DNA from: Methylocystis sp. ATCC 49242
GTDB lineage: Bacteria > Pseudomonadota > Alphaproteobacteria > Rhizobiales > Beijerinckiaceae
Length of the DNA: 64,000 nt
Direction: 5' to 3'
Assembly: GCF_000188155.2 (NCBI RefSeq)
Contig: NZ_KE124774.1
Span: 3,428,356-3,492,355, forward strand
In this document: positions 31,621 to 41,598 of the stretch, piece by piece
How the letters are laid out: each line of letters opens with the position of its first letter
Position numbering within the stretch: the stretch's first letter is position 1
The notes under the pieces: generated by a model
The model's input: only the letters and a program-made list of their open reading frames with translations
What the model was told of the DNA's origin: nothing
Databases searched by the model: none
Position numbers and translations under genes: made by a program

Positions 31621-31694
31621 TCCCCTGATCGCTCTTTCGCCCGCGCGCCGCATGGCGTAAGGGCGAGGCAGTCTCCCCCGGTTCCCGTGAGCAC

Positions 31695-33338
31695 ATGATT
31701 CGCCTCGAAAACATCAGCAAACAGAACGGCCACCAGATCCTCTACATCGAGGCTTCCGCGACGCTCCTGAAAGGCGAGAAGGTCGGCCTCGTCGGGCCCA
31801 ACGGCGCCGGCAAGACGACGCTCTTCCGGATGATCACGGGGCAGGACCAGCCGGACGAGGGGCAGGTCGCCGTCGATCGCGGCGTCACCATCGGCTACTT
31901 CAATCAGGACGTGGGCGAGATGTCGGGCCGCAGCGCGGTCTCCGAGGCAATGGACGGCGCCGGCCCGGTGAGCGCCGTGGCGGCCGAGCTGAGGGAGCTG
32001 GAGCAGGCCATGGTCGATCCCGACCGGGCGGACGAAATGGACGAGATCATCGAACGCTATGGCGAGGTCCAGGCGCGCTTCGAGGAACTGGACGGCTACG
32101 CGCTGGAGGGACGGGCGCGCGAAGTGCTGGCGGGCCTGAACTTCACGCAGGAGATGATGGACGGCGACGTGGGCGCGCTGTCAGGGGGCTGGAAGATGCG
32201 CGTAGCGCTCGCGCGCATCCTCCTCATGCGCCCCGACGCCATGCTGCTCGACGAGCCGAGTAACCATCTGGACCTCGAAAGCCTCATCTGGCTGGAGGGG
32301 TTCCTCAAGGGTTACGAGGGCGCGTTGCTGATGACCTCGCACGACCGCGAGTTCATGAATCGCATCGTCACGAAGATCGTGGAGATCGACGCCGGCGCGT
32401 TGACGACCTATTCGGGCGACTACGAGTTTTATGAGCAGCAACGCGCGCAGAGCGAGAAGCAGGCGCAGGCCCAGTACGAGCGTCAGCAGGCGATGCTCGC
32501 CAAGGAGATCAAGTTCATCGAGCGCTTCAAGGCGCGCGCCTCGCACGCCGCGCAGGTGCAAAGCCGTGTGAAGAAGCTGGAGAAGATCGAAAAGGTGGAG
32601 CCCCCCAGGCGCCGCCAGACGATCTTGTTCGAGTTCCCGCCGGCGCCGCGGTCCGGCGAGGACGTGGCGACGCTGAAGAACGTGAGCAAGCGCTATGGCT
32701 CCCGCAGCATCTATGAGAGGCTCGACTTCCAGGTTCGCCGCAAGGAACGCTGGTGCGTCATGGGAGTCAATGGCGCCGGCAAGTCCACGCTGCTGAAGCT
32801 GGTGGCCGGCGCCACTGCGCCGGACGACGGCGCGGTCGATCTCGGCGCCAGCGTGAAGATGGGCTATTTCGCGCAACACGCCATGGACCTGCTCGACGGA
32901 GAGCGGACGGTTTTCGAGTCGCTGGAGGATTCTTTCCCGCAGGCGGGGCAGGGCTCGCTGCGCACGCTGGCCGGCTGTTTCGGTTTTTCCGGCGACGACG
33001 TCGAGAAGAAATGCCGTGTGCTCTCGGGCGGCGAGAAGGCGCGGCTCGTGATGGCGAAAATGCTCTACGACCCGCCGAACTTCCTCGTGCTGGACGAGCC
33101 CACGAACCATCTGGATCTCGCGACGAAGGAAATGCTCATCACCGCGCTGTCGAATTACGAGGGCGCAATGCTTTTCGTTTCGCACGACCGGCATTTCCTG
33201 GCTGCGCTGTCCAATCGTGTGCTGGAGCTGACGCCCGAGGGCGTTCATCAGTATGGCGGCGGCTATACGGAATATGTGGCGCGCACGGGCCACGAGGCTC
33301 CCGGCCTGCATGGCTGTATGAAGCGGACAGGCGCCTGA
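31695..33338 (+). CDS. ABC-F family ATPase
   Basis: The 547-residue protein has two ABC modules without membrane spans: Walker A GPNGAGKT and GVNGAGKS, signatures LSGGWKMR and LSGGEKAR, Walker B LLDEPSNHLD and VLDEPTNHLD. The linker between them is long and charged, as in the ribosome-binding ABC-F factors (EttA, Uup, YbiT, YheS). The subfamily cannot be fixed by eye. Its role is probably in translation. Confidence 0.93.
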   Translation: MIRLENISKQNGHQILYIEASATLLKGEKVGLVGPNGAGKTTLFRMITGQDQPDEGQVAVDRGVTIGYFNQDVGEMSGRSAVSEAMDGAGPVSAVAAELRELEQAMVDPDRADEMDEIIERYGEVQARFEELDGYALEGRAREVLAGLNFTQEMMDGDVGALSGGWKMRVALARILLMRPDAMLLDEPSNHLDLESLIWLEGFLKGYEGALLMTSHDREFMNRIVTKIVEIDAGALTTYSGDYEFYEQQRAQSEKQAQAQYERQQAMLAKEIKFIERFKARASHAAQVQSRVKKLEKIEKVEPPRRRQTILFEFPPAPRSGEDVATLKNVSKRYGSRSIYERLDFQVRRKERWCVMGVNGAGKSTLLKLVAGATAPDDGAVDLGASVKMGYFAQHAMDLLDGERTVFESLEDSFPQAGQGSLRTLAGCFGFSGDDVEKKCRVLSGGEKARLVMAKMLYDPPNFLVLDEPTNHLDLATKEMLITALSNYEGAMLFVSHDRHFLAALSNRVLELTPEGVHQYGGGYTEYVARTGHEAPGLHGCMKRTGA

Positions 33339-33728
33339 CCGCTTCACGCAATCGTCGGCGCCCCCAGCGACAAAGAGAGCGCGCGGCGATCGCAATGCAG
33401 TGCGAGATCTCGGACGGGCGCCCGCTCATCCCTGTGACGTGATTTGATGACTTCGCAGGAATAGTTGCGACAAGAGCATCTGTTTGTCGTCGCCTTCTCA
33501 GGCTGGCGAAAGATACGCGCGCCGCTACTGTAAATCGTTAGTGCGATGACATCACGCGAATTTGCAGCCGATGTCCAGCGGAACAAGCTGCGGAATCGCA
33601 AGAAAATACATAAAAAATGTAAAATGCGCACATTCTAATGTAATGTAATTATCTTTCAATGGCAACGCTTGCACTGGCGAGCGCATTAAATATGAATAAC
33701 TACATCTACACATTCAGGGGCGGGCTAA
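33339..33728. other. AT-rich region upstream of the SCPU chaperone-usher operon
   Basis: About 390 bp without a gene. The segment 33600-33660 is strikingly AT-rich for this genome and contains repeated AATGTAA (TAATGTAATGTAATTA). It should carry the operon promoter and may be a target for a silencer such as MucR; that is inference. Confidence 0.5.
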
Positions 33729-34226
33729 ATGCGATATCGTGCGATAACGCTGCGGATGGCGGCTGCGGCGTTCGGGTTCTTCGCCTGCACGGCCTACGCC
33801 GCGACAGAGACAACAACCTTCAACGTCCAGATCGTCATACAGAGCGCCTGCACATTATCGGCGACGACTCTGGACTTTGGCTCGTCCGGCGTTCTCTCGG
33901 CCAATGTCGACTCGACGAACACCATCACCGTCACCTGCAACAACGGTCTTCCCTGGAGCATCAGCCTGAATGAAGGCACGGGCTCCGGCGCGACGCTGGC
34001 TGTGCGCAAGATGACGGGACCGGCGTCGGCCACCGTCGATTATACGATCTACAGGGACCCGTCCCGCACGGAGGTCTGGGGCGATGGCGTTTCCTCGACC
34101 TTCACCGTGAGCGGAACCGGGACCGGCACGGGGCAGGCTCAGACAGGCTATGGCCGCGTTCCTTCGCAATCGACGCCCGCCGCCGGCACATACACCGACA
34201 CCATCACGGCTACGGTCACATTTTAG
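33729..34226 (+). CDS. Spore coat U (SCPU) domain pilin-like protein
   Basis: The 165-residue protein has a signal peptide (about residues 1-24) and one SCPU domain: SACTLSATTLDFGSSGVL, VRKMTGP, DYTIYRDPSRTEVWGDG, GYGRVPSQSTPAAGTYTDT. SCPU proteins are pilin-like subunits secreted by a dedicated chaperone-usher pair. It is the first gene of an operon with that pair. It is very like the last domain of the gene at 37391. Confidence 0.9.
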   Translation: MRYRAITLRMAAAAFGFFACTAYAATETTTFNVQIVIQSACTLSATTLDFGSSGVLSANVDSTNTITVTCNNGLPWSISLNEGTGSGATLAVRKMTGPASATVDYTIYRDPSRTEVWGDGVSSTFTVSGTGTGTGQAQTGYGRVPSQSTPAAGTYTDTITATVTF

Positions 34227-34237
34227 GGAGGGCGGGC

Positions 34238-34960
34238 TTGCGTTCGCGCTTGTTGATCGCCGTCGCCGCAGCTTTGCTGGGCCAAGCCGCCGCACAGGCC
34301 GCGTCGCTCCGGGCCGCTCCGGCGAGGCTTGATCTCATCGCTCCCGACGCCGCCGCGACGCTCAGTCTGCGCAATGAGGACTCCAGGCCCCTCAATGTCC
34401 AGATCCGCGTCTTCCGGTGGTCGCAGGAGGGAGGGGAAGAGATTCTCGAACCGACGGGCGACGTCGTCGCCAGTCCGCCGTTGACGACGCTTCCGCCGGG
34501 CGCCGATTATCTGGTTCGCGTCGTTCGTGTGACGAGATCTCAGGTCGAAGGGGAGGAGAGCTATCGATTACTCGTGGACGAACTGCCGGACGACTCGCGA
34601 CGCGTTCCCGGCGCCGTCACCGTCGTCGTTCGCTATTCGATCCCGATATTCATCACGAGTCGCGACGCCGAGCCGCCGCAGGTCGTGTGGACCGCGGAGC
34701 CGTCCAAGGCCGGAATCGAGCTGAGCGCGAAAAACAATGGCTCCCGTCATTTGCGCGTCTCCGATCTGAAACTGTCGGACGGCGGCAAGACCGTCGCCGT
34801 CCGAAACGGACTGGTGGGCTATGTGCTGCCGGGCGCCGTCATGCGCTGGTCGATTCCGCGCATGAAGGGCGGCGCTATCTTACGCCGTCCGCTCACGCTC
34901 TCCGCCAAAGGCGATTCGGGAGCGATCAATGCGACGGTCGCGGTTTCTTCCGGCCGCTAG
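34238..34960 (+). CDS. Periplasmic pilus chaperone, PapD-like
   Basis: The 240-residue protein has a signal peptide and the two-domain chaperone pattern: ARLDLIAPDAAATLSLRNED, then VTVVVRYSIPIFITSR and a C-terminal domain (GIELSAKNNGSRHLRVSDLK). It should hold SCPU subunits by donor-strand complementation. The start is TTG (34238) after an AGGGAGG site. It overlaps the usher by 32 nt. Confidence 0.88.
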   Translation: MRSRLLIAVAAALLGQAAAQAASLRAAPARLDLIAPDAAATLSLRNEDSRPLNVQIRVFRWSQEGGEEILEPTGDVVASPPLTTLPPGADYLVRVVRVTRSQVEGEESYRLLVDELPDDSRRVPGAVTVVVRYSIPIFITSRDAEPPQVVWTAEPSKAGIELSAKNNGSRHLRVSDLKLSDGGKTVAVRNGLVGYVLPGAVMRWSIPRMKGGAILRRPLTLSAKGDSGAINATVAVSSGR

Positions 34961-37400
34961 CTGGCTCCTGCTCGTGGGCGTGTCCGTCGTCACTCCCTGC
35001 GCGGCGCGCGCTCAACAAGTCCCTGATGCGAGCGGCTTGTCGAATGGAGTCGCGATCACGGCCCGCGAACTTCAGCTCGAAGTTTTCATCGACGGGGCTC
35101 CCATTGGCCTCATCGGCGCCTTCAGGCAGCTCACCGACGGCTCTCTCGCGGCGACGCGGGAAGAAACGCGGGCGATCGGTCTCGAGCCAAGACGCGAAGC
35201 CATCGGGACCGACAAGCTCGTCCACATCGATCGCCTCGCGGGCGTGCAATATCGAATCGACGAGGCGTCGCAGCGGATTTTCTTTACCGTCGCGGAAACC
35301 GCGCGCGCGCCGCGCGTCATCGACCTCAGTCCGAGGCGGACCGCGGAAAATCCGATTCCGCTGACGAGCTTCGGCGGCGTGCTCAATTACACGCTCTTTG
35401 CAAATTCCGACGGAACATTCTTTCGCTATCCGCTGAATCTGCGCGGCGTATCGGGGAATTTCGACGCGCGCGTCTTCAGCCCCTATGGAACATTGAGTCA
35501 GTCCTTCCTCGCGAATTCCGCGGTTCGCCAGCTCGGCTTCGTGCGCCTCGACACGCGATGGACCTATTCCGACCCGGAAAGGCTGATAACCTATCGCGTC
35601 GGCGACACTATTTCCGGCGGTCTTGCCTGGACTCGGCCCGTGCGCATGTCCGGCGTTCAGGTCCAGCGCAATTTTGCGCTTCGGCCGGATCTCGTCACCT
35701 TGCCGCTTCCGGTTCTGTCCGGCAGCGCGGCCGTGCCCTCCACCATCGACGTCTATGCGCAGAACGTGAAGACATATTCCGGCGCGGTGCCGTCCGGGCC
35801 GTTCGAGATCACGCATATGCCGGTTGCTAGCGGCGCAGGCACGGCGCAAGTCGTGCTGCATGATTCTCTCGGGCGTGAGACGGTCGCCACTTTGCCGTTC
35901 TATGTGTCGAGCAAGCAGCTTGCGGAAGGGCTCTATGATTTTTCCATGGAAGCCGGTTTCGCGCGACGCTTCAGTGGAATCGAATCCAATAATTATGATC
36001 GCCGGCCGATCGGATCCGCCAGCGCCCGCTACGGTCTCACGAACTGGCTTACGCTCGAGGGGCATGGGGAGGGCGGCGGCGGCGGATTGATCAACGCCGG
36101 GGCGGGCGCGGCCTTCACGCTCGGCTCCTGGGGCGCCGCCTCCCTGGCTTTGGCTGGCAGTCGTTTCGGAGGATTGACCGGCGGGCTTTTCAACGCGAGC
36201 TTCGAGACCAATATCCGCGGCGTCTCGATTTATGCGCGCAGCCAGCGCACATTCGGCAATTATCTCGATATTGCCGCGGTCACCGCCAATTGCACCTTCC
36301 TGACCGGAAATGTCTGCGCGGTTCCCCAATGGGGAACGCCGGCATTTCCGCCTTCCATTCTCGGCGGTTTCGCGGTGACGAATATTCTGCCGCCCAGAGC
36401 CATCGACCAGTTCGGCCTCGGAGTCCCGATCCCTTTCGATTCCTCGAGCTTGAGCGTCAATTTCACGCAATTGCAGAATGCGCTGGGGAACCGGACGCGC
36501 GTTCTGGGGTTCTCCTACAGCCGGCCGATCATCTTTGGCGGCTCGGCGTTTCTGTCCGCCTTCAAGGATCTCGCAAATGAACGCAATTTCGGCTTTTTTG
36601 CCGGACTGTCGTTCCCCTTCGGCAATGACATTACCCTGTCCACCGGCGCCGAGCGCGCGCCCGACGGCGTGAGATTCATTACGAGCGCGGTGAAGGCGGA
36701 AAAACGCGAGGAGGGCAGTTACGGCTGGCGCCTGCGCAATGGCGAAGGCTATCGCACGGACAGATTTGCTGGCGCCAGCTACCGCGCGTCATTTGCGCGC
36801 GTCGAAGCGAATGTTCAGCAATACGCCAATCAAACGCGCGCGACCGGCCAGGCCGAGGGCTCCATTGCAGTCGCAGGCGGCGGCGTTTTCTTCGGAAACC
36901 GGATCGACGACGCTTTCGCCGTCGTCGACGCGGGCGCGCCCGATGTCGAGGTGCAATATGAGAATCGTCCCATCGGGCGAACGAACCGCCAGGGCAAGCT
37001 GCTGGTGCCTTATCTGAATTCCTATCAGAAAAACAAGCTGTCGATCGATCCGAAAAGTGTGCCGGTCGACGCGGATGTGACGACGACGAATGAAATTGTC
37101 GTCCCTGCCGACCGCAATGGCGTCGTCGTAAAATTCGGCGTGTCGCAAACGCCGAAGGCGGCGCTCGTCGCATTCGTGGACAGCGCGGGCAAGCCATTGC
37201 GCGTCGGCGTCAGGGGAAGGCTGGAGAGCGATGGCCAGCCCTTCGTCATCGGCTACGACGGGCAGGCCTATATTCGCAATCTGTCCGATCAGAACGCCGT
37301 GCGCATCGACGTTTCCGAAGAAGGCTCTTGCGTTGCGGAATTCGAATATGCCCCGCGCGCGGGGGAGCAGACGGTCATAAGGGGCGTCATATGTCGATGA
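34929..37400 (+). CDS. Outer-membrane usher
   Basis: The 823-residue protein has a signal peptide, an N-terminal domain (LQLEVFIDGAPIGLIGAFRQ), a barrel and plug region (VSGNFDARVFSPYGTLSQSF), and C-terminal beta domains. Its end, GSCVAEFEYAPRAGEQTVIR, carries a conserved cysteine. It is the FimD/SCPU-type usher through which pilin-like subunits leave the cell. It overlaps the genes on both sides. Confidence 0.92.
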   Translation: MRRSRFLPAASWLLLVGVSVVTPCAARAQQVPDASGLSNGVAITARELQLEVFIDGAPIGLIGAFRQLTDGSLAATREETRAIGLEPRREAIGTDKLVHIDRLAGVQYRIDEASQRIFFTVAETARAPRVIDLSPRRTAENPIPLTSFGGVLNYTLFANSDGTFFRYPLNLRGVSGNFDARVFSPYGTLSQSFLANSAVRQLGFVRLDTRWTYSDPERLITYRVGDTISGGLAWTRPVRMSGVQVQRNFALRPDLVTLPLPVLSGSAAVPSTIDVYAQNVKTYSGAVPSGPFEITHMPVASGAGTAQVVLHDSLGRETVATLPFYVSSKQLAEGLYDFSMEAGFARRFSGIESNNYDRRPIGSASARYGLTNWLTLEGHGEGGGGGLINAGAGAAFTLGSWGAASLALAGSRFGGLTGGLFNASFETNIRGVSIYARSQRTFGNYLDIAAVTANCTFLTGNVCAVPQWGTPAFPPSILGGFAVTNILPPRAIDQFGLGVPIPFDSSSLSVNFTQLQNALGNRTRVLGFSYSRPIIFGGSAFLSAFKDLANERNFGFFAGLSFPFGNDITLSTGAERAPDGVRFITSAVKAEKREEGSYGWRLRNGEGYRTDRFAGASYRASFARVEANVQQYANQTRATGQAEGSIAVAGGGVFFGNRIDDAFAVVDAGAPDVEVQYENRPIGRTNRQGKLLVPYLNSYQKNKLSIDPKSVPVDADVTTTNEIVVPADRNGVVVKFGVSQTPKAALVAFVDSAGKPLRVGVRGRLESDGQPFVIGYDGQAYIRNLSDQNAVRIDVSEEGSCVAEFEYAPRAGEQTVIRGVICR

Positions 37401-38377
37401 TGCGACGTTCGCGATATTTGTGCGGGTGGATATTCGCCTTCCTGGCGTCGCTCATCGCCACGAACGCCCTTGCGCAGCACGCCTGCAGCTGGAGCGTGGA
37501 TAATGTGGCCTTTGGCGTGGCCGATGTCCTCGGAGGCGGCGCCGTCGACGTCACATCGACGGTGAACATCGATTGCAGCGGTGGGCTTGCAAGTCTCGTT
37601 GTTCGCGCTTGCCCGAATATCGGGGCCGGCTCCGGCGGAGCCACGTCGTCGACGCGACACATGAGCAATGGCTCGAATCTGCTCAATTACCAGCTGTATC
37701 AGGACGCCGCCCGCACAACGGTCTGGGGCTCCAGTTTGTGGGGTTTCGCCGACCCGCCGCCGACTCTGACGGTTCCACTCGGACTATTGGGCAGCGGCTC
37801 GCTGACGACGACGCTATACGCGAGACTTCCGGGCGGGCAGTCGACGGCGCCGGCGCTCTCCTATCTTTCGTCCTTTTCGGGCGTCAACGCGCGGCTCAAC
37901 TGGACCTTTTGCCTTCTCGTCATTTGTCCTGCGTGCAGCAGCTCAATGGAGGGCTCCAGCGATACGACCTTCACCGTCAGCGCGACAGTCGCGTCCAATT
38001 GTCTCGTCTCCGCCACGACTCTCGATTTCGGGTCGACTGGCGTGCTGAACGCCAATGTCGACTCTACGAACACGATCTCCGTCACCTGCACGAACGGCAC
38101 GCCCTGGAACGCCAGCCTCAGCGCGGGAAGCGGCGTCGGCGGAACTGTCGCGCTGCGCAAGATGACCGGGCCCGGCGGAGCGACGATCGATTACACCATC
38201 TATCGCAATGCCGGTCGCACGGAGGTCTGGGGGGATGGAACTTCCGGCACTTTCACGCTGAGCGGGACGGGCACGGGGCTCGCGCAGGCGCAAACGGGCT
38301 ATGGCCGCGTGCCGGCGCAATCGACGCCTGCGGCAGCGACTTATACGGACACGGTGGTTGTGACGATTACTTACTGA
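37391..38377 (+). CDS. Tandem SCPU-domain protein
   Basis: The ATG at 37391 overlaps the usher stop by 10 nt. The 328-residue product has a signal peptide and two SCPU domains: a divergent first one (residues about 34-180, Cys-rich, LNYQLYQDAARTTVWGSSLW) and a second (about 200-328) close to the single-domain protein at 33729. It is probably the tip subunit or adhesin of the SCPU fibre. Confidence 0.88.
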   Translation: MSMMRRSRYLCGWIFAFLASLIATNALAQHACSWSVDNVAFGVADVLGGGAVDVTSTVNIDCSGGLASLVVRACPNIGAGSGGATSSTRHMSNGSNLLNYQLYQDAARTTVWGSSLWGFADPPPTLTVPLGLLGSGSLTTTLYARLPGGQSTAPALSYLSSFSGVNARLNWTFCLLVICPACSSSMEGSSDTTFTVSATVASNCLVSATTLDFGSTGVLNANVDSTNTISVTCTNGTPWNASLSAGSGVGGTVALRKMTGPGGATIDYTIYRNAGRTEVWGDGTSGTFTLSGTGTGLAQAQTGYGRVPAQSTPAAATYTDTVVVTITY

Positions 38378-38550
38378 ACGGCCTGATCCGGAAGGCGTCA
38401 TTGAAAGCGGGAGCCAAAGGCGCAGATAGAGAAGGCGCCCGGGCCGGGATGGCTTGCAAGATGGCTTGGCGGGAGGGCGCGTCGGGCGTAATTCGAAGCG
38501 GATAGGGAAAAATCGGGCGCCGGGGCGGCGCGAAAAAGTGGCGGTGAGAC

Positions 38551-39699
38551 ATGATCGCCGAAGACCATGAGGAGCGAGCGCCGCAGGGCCGCCCGTCCGG
38601 AGGGGATCCTCCGCGCCAATTCCAGACGCCGCCTCACCGCAAGATCATTCATGTCGACATGGACGCGTTCTTCGCCTCCGTCGAGCAGCGCGATAATCCC
38701 GATCTGCGCGGAAAGGCCGTCGCTGTCGGCGGGTCGAGCGAGCGTGGCGTCGTGGCCGCCGCAAGCTATGAGGCGCGGAAATTCGGCGTGCATTCGGCGA
38801 TGCCGTCCGTGACGGCGCGACGCAAATGTCCCGATCTCATCTTCGTGAAGCCGCGGTTCGACGTCTACAAGGCGGTGTCGACGCAGATCCGCGAGATCTT
38901 CGCGGAATATACCGCGATCATCGAACCTCTGTCGCTCGACGAGGCCTATCTCGACGTCACCACAAATCTCAAGGGAATCGAAACGGCGACGGAAATTGCG
39001 CAGGAGATCAGGGCGGCGATCCGATCGAAAATCGGCCTGACAGCCTCGGCCGGCGTATCCTACAACAAATTCCTCGCAAAACTCGCCTCCGACCATCGCA
39101 AGCCCGACGGTATGTTCGTCATCACGCCGAGGATGGGTCCGGCCTTTGTCGAGGGCATGGCTGTCGAAAAATTCCACGGCGTGGGGCCTGCGACAAAAGC
39201 GAAAATGAACCGGCTCGGCATTCACACCGGACGCGATCTTCGATCACAGGCGCTTCCATTCCTCATCGAGAATTTCGGAAAAGCGGGCGGCCACTTTTAC
39301 TGGATCTCGCGCGGGGTCGACCACAGACCCGTGCGCGCCGATCGAATACGCAAGTCAGTTGGAGCAGAGCAGACATTCGCTCTGGACATGACTGATCTGG
39401 CGGCGATGCGTGAAGCGCTGGAGCCTGTCATCGACAAGGTATGGCGCCATTGCGAAACGACCGGCGTGCGTGGGCGAACCGTGACCCTGAAGGTGAAATT
39501 CTCCGATTTCGATCTCATCACCCGCAGTCGGACCTTGCCGCACGCCATCGACACGCGCGCAGAACTTGCGCGGAATGTGTTTGAAACCCTCACCGGAGCG
39601 TTTCCGTTCAGGAAGCCGGTTCGCCTGCTCGGCGTATCGATCTCCTCGCTCGGCGCGGCTCAGGCTGGCGATCAAGATCAGTTGACGCTCGGGCTTTGA
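38551..39699 (+). CDS. dinB: DNA polymerase IV
   Basis: The 382-residue protein is a Y-family polymerase: VDMDAFFASVEQRDNPDLRG, the catalytic SLDEAYLDVT, helix-hairpin-helix VEKFHGVGPATKAKMNRLGI, and a C-terminal clamp-binding motif QLTLGL. It copies across damaged DNA. It may be SOS-regulated, but I see no clear box in the 170-bp gap before it. Confidence 0.95.
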   Translation: MIAEDHEERAPQGRPSGGDPPRQFQTPPHRKIIHVDMDAFFASVEQRDNPDLRGKAVAVGGSSERGVVAAASYEARKFGVHSAMPSVTARRKCPDLIFVKPRFDVYKAVSTQIREIFAEYTAIIEPLSLDEAYLDVTTNLKGIETATEIAQEIRAAIRSKIGLTASAGVSYNKFLAKLASDHRKPDGMFVITPRMGPAFVEGMAVEKFHGVGPATKAKMNRLGIHTGRDLRSQALPFLIENFGKAGGHFYWISRGVDHRPVRADRIRKSVGAEQTFALDMTDLAAMREALEPVIDKVWRHCETTGVRGRTVTLKVKFSDFDLITRSRTLPHAIDTRAELARNVFETLTGAFPFRKPVRLLGVSISSLGAAQAGDQDQLTLGL

Positions 39700-39742
39700 A
39701 TTGGAGCGCGGTTCGGGCGAAACCGGCGCATTGCTCACCGAC

Positions 39743-40216
39743 CTAGTCGGCCATTTTTGTGTGTCTGGGGAATTGGTTCAAATCCGGCGCCGAGTAGTGG
39801 AATGTCGCGTAACGGATGACGAGCACGGCAAGAGCGAGAATCAGGGTGCCTCCTGCGAGGATCAACACGCCGAAGTCCGGCACGCTGTCCGTTTGCACAT
39901 AGACGATGAGATGACGGGTGAGCGCGGTGATGCCGACGTAGAGCAGAAATCGCACCGGCATGTGGTTGGTTCTGAAATATATGCCGACCATGGAGCCGAT
40001 TTCGAGATAGATGAACAGGAGCAGCAGGTCTTCGATCGACGCATGCCCCTTTTCGGACATTGCGATGAAAGCCTTTACCGCCGACCAGACGGTCGCTCCT
40101 CCAATCGCAAAGAGGCCAAGAAAGTGAAACGCCTCGGAAAGGAAGTGGCCGACCGGGTCAACAAGAGCGCGCATGCGTCTTGCGCTTTCTTCTTCGATAA
40201 TGGTCTTGTCGCCCAT
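39743..40216 (-). CDS. PsiE-like membrane protein
   Basis: The 157-residue protein starts MGDKTIIEEESARRMRALVD and has four membrane spans (for example FHFLGLFAIGGATVWSAVKA and ILAGGTLILALAVLVI). The loop EIGSMVGIYFRTNHMPVRFL is typical of the phosphate-starvation-inducible PsiE family. Function unknown in detail. The start at 40216 is preferred over a longer frame. Confidence 0.8.
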   Translation of the reverse strand: MGDKTIIEEESARRMRALVDPVGHFLSEAFHFLGLFAIGGATVWSAVKAFIAMSEKGHASIEDLLLLFIYLEIGSMVGIYFRTNHMPVRFLLYVGITALTRHLIVYVQTDSVPDFGVLILAGGTLILALAVLVIRYATFHYSAPDLNQFPRHTKMAD

Positions 40217-40795
40217 GCGAGGCCCCGTTTCGTTCGTTGACCGGAATAAAAGGCCCCGCGCCGCCGGGCAGGTCAATCGAAATCTGCTTTATCGTCTTGG
40301 CGAAGCGGGCGATCGAATGCAGCCATGATGAGACGAATTATCGTCATGCTTTACCCGAAATCATTGAGCGACAAGGATCAGGCGATGATTCAGAGGCCCC
40401 GTTTCGCCGGCCCTCCTTCGACCCGCGCGAGCGAGCCGAACTCCTCGACCAAATTGGCGAGGTTCGGGCCGGTGATGGACTGACCGAACTTGGTCTTGAT
40501 CCGCAACCCGTCGGCGAACTTCCCGGCTTGGTAGAGGTCGCAGGCTCCCGTGCCCCGGCGCATGTATCCGGTTCCATTCTGAACCTCAATTCGACGCAGC
40601 CAGAGCTGCTTCGTGCGATTTTCGAGCTGATGGAGGATGACCTTTTCGGCGTGGAAGGACTGCTGATGATTGGCTGTGGAGGTCGCCAAGGGGCGATTCC
40701 GCCTCCCGGTCAGGCGATATGACTGTATTGCCGCCTGAACGAGAACGTCGCGCCGAGGACAAATTCGTAAGTCTTTGAAATTTAAAGGCAAAAAA
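40217..40795. other. Region without a confident gene
   Basis: About 580 bp. Frames exist on both strands (40237-40722 plus, 40390-40806 minus), but the minus frame runs into the tRNA gene and neither has a ribosome site or a recognisable family. It could hold a decayed gene. Confidence 0.4.
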
Positions 40796-40870
<75 letters not shown>

Positions 40871-41205
40871 ATTGGTTCCTGCGCCACCACTCGCCGTGGT
40901 CGCCGCGAAACGAGGGCCTTGTGCCACAGCGCGACGCGAGTCGCAAGCGGGAGGTGCGGCGAGTTTTGCGTGGCCGTTTGGCGAAATATGAAGGTCAATT
41001 CGGCTCGCGGCAAATTTCAGGCGAAATGTGGACAGGTTGTATTGCAAAAATATACAACCAAAGGTAGTGTCTATCCAAGCGTTGCGCGAGACGTCGCGGC
41101 GCCTTCGTGAAATTTTTAGTGAATCGGCGAAGCGTTCGCAGACCGAGAGCGCTTCCGAATCTCCGATCACCACGAAAGGCGTCAGCATCGCGCAGAACGC
41201 TCGAG
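40871..41205. other. Gap between tRNA-Thr and the IS remnant
   Basis: About 335 bp without a supported gene. An upstream in-frame Met for the transposase fragment lies at 41107. I do not see terminal inverted repeats by eye. Confidence 0.4.
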
Positions 41206-41586
41206 ATGGAGGCTGGCTTGACCGACAGATATATCTCCGACGAGCTCTGGACGGCCCTTGCGCCGGTATTGCCCGGAAAAGAGGGCGATCCCGGGTGCAC
41301 GGGGCGCGACAATCGTCTGTTCCTGGAAGCGGTGTTCTGGATCGCAAAGACCGGATCGCCCTGGCGCAATCTGCCGGGTGAGTTCGGCAAGTGGTATACA
41401 ACCTATACGCGATTCAACCGCTGGGCGAAAAAAGGCGTCTGGCCGAACGTTATCGCCGCCATGGAGGAGCAGGGAGTCACCGACTTCTCGTTCGATCACA
41501 GTGGCTTGCACTGGACGCCCTTCCGCGGCGCGCCGGCGCGGGATCAGGTTATGGAGGCGAGCGGCGACCACGCCGCGGCGGCCTGA
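41206..41586 (+). pseudogene. Orphan IS5-type OrfA (DUF4096) fragment
   Basis: The 126-residue product carries the DUF4096 N-terminal part of IS402-group transposases: YISDELWTALAPVLPGKEGD, FLEAVFWIAKTGSPWRNLPG, YTRFNRWAKKGVW. The OrfB half with the DDE residues is missing; a terminator and an opposing gene follow at once. It is probably a remnant, though the OrfA frame itself is intact. Confidence 0.75.
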
Positions 41587-41598
41587 ATTGCCGATTTA

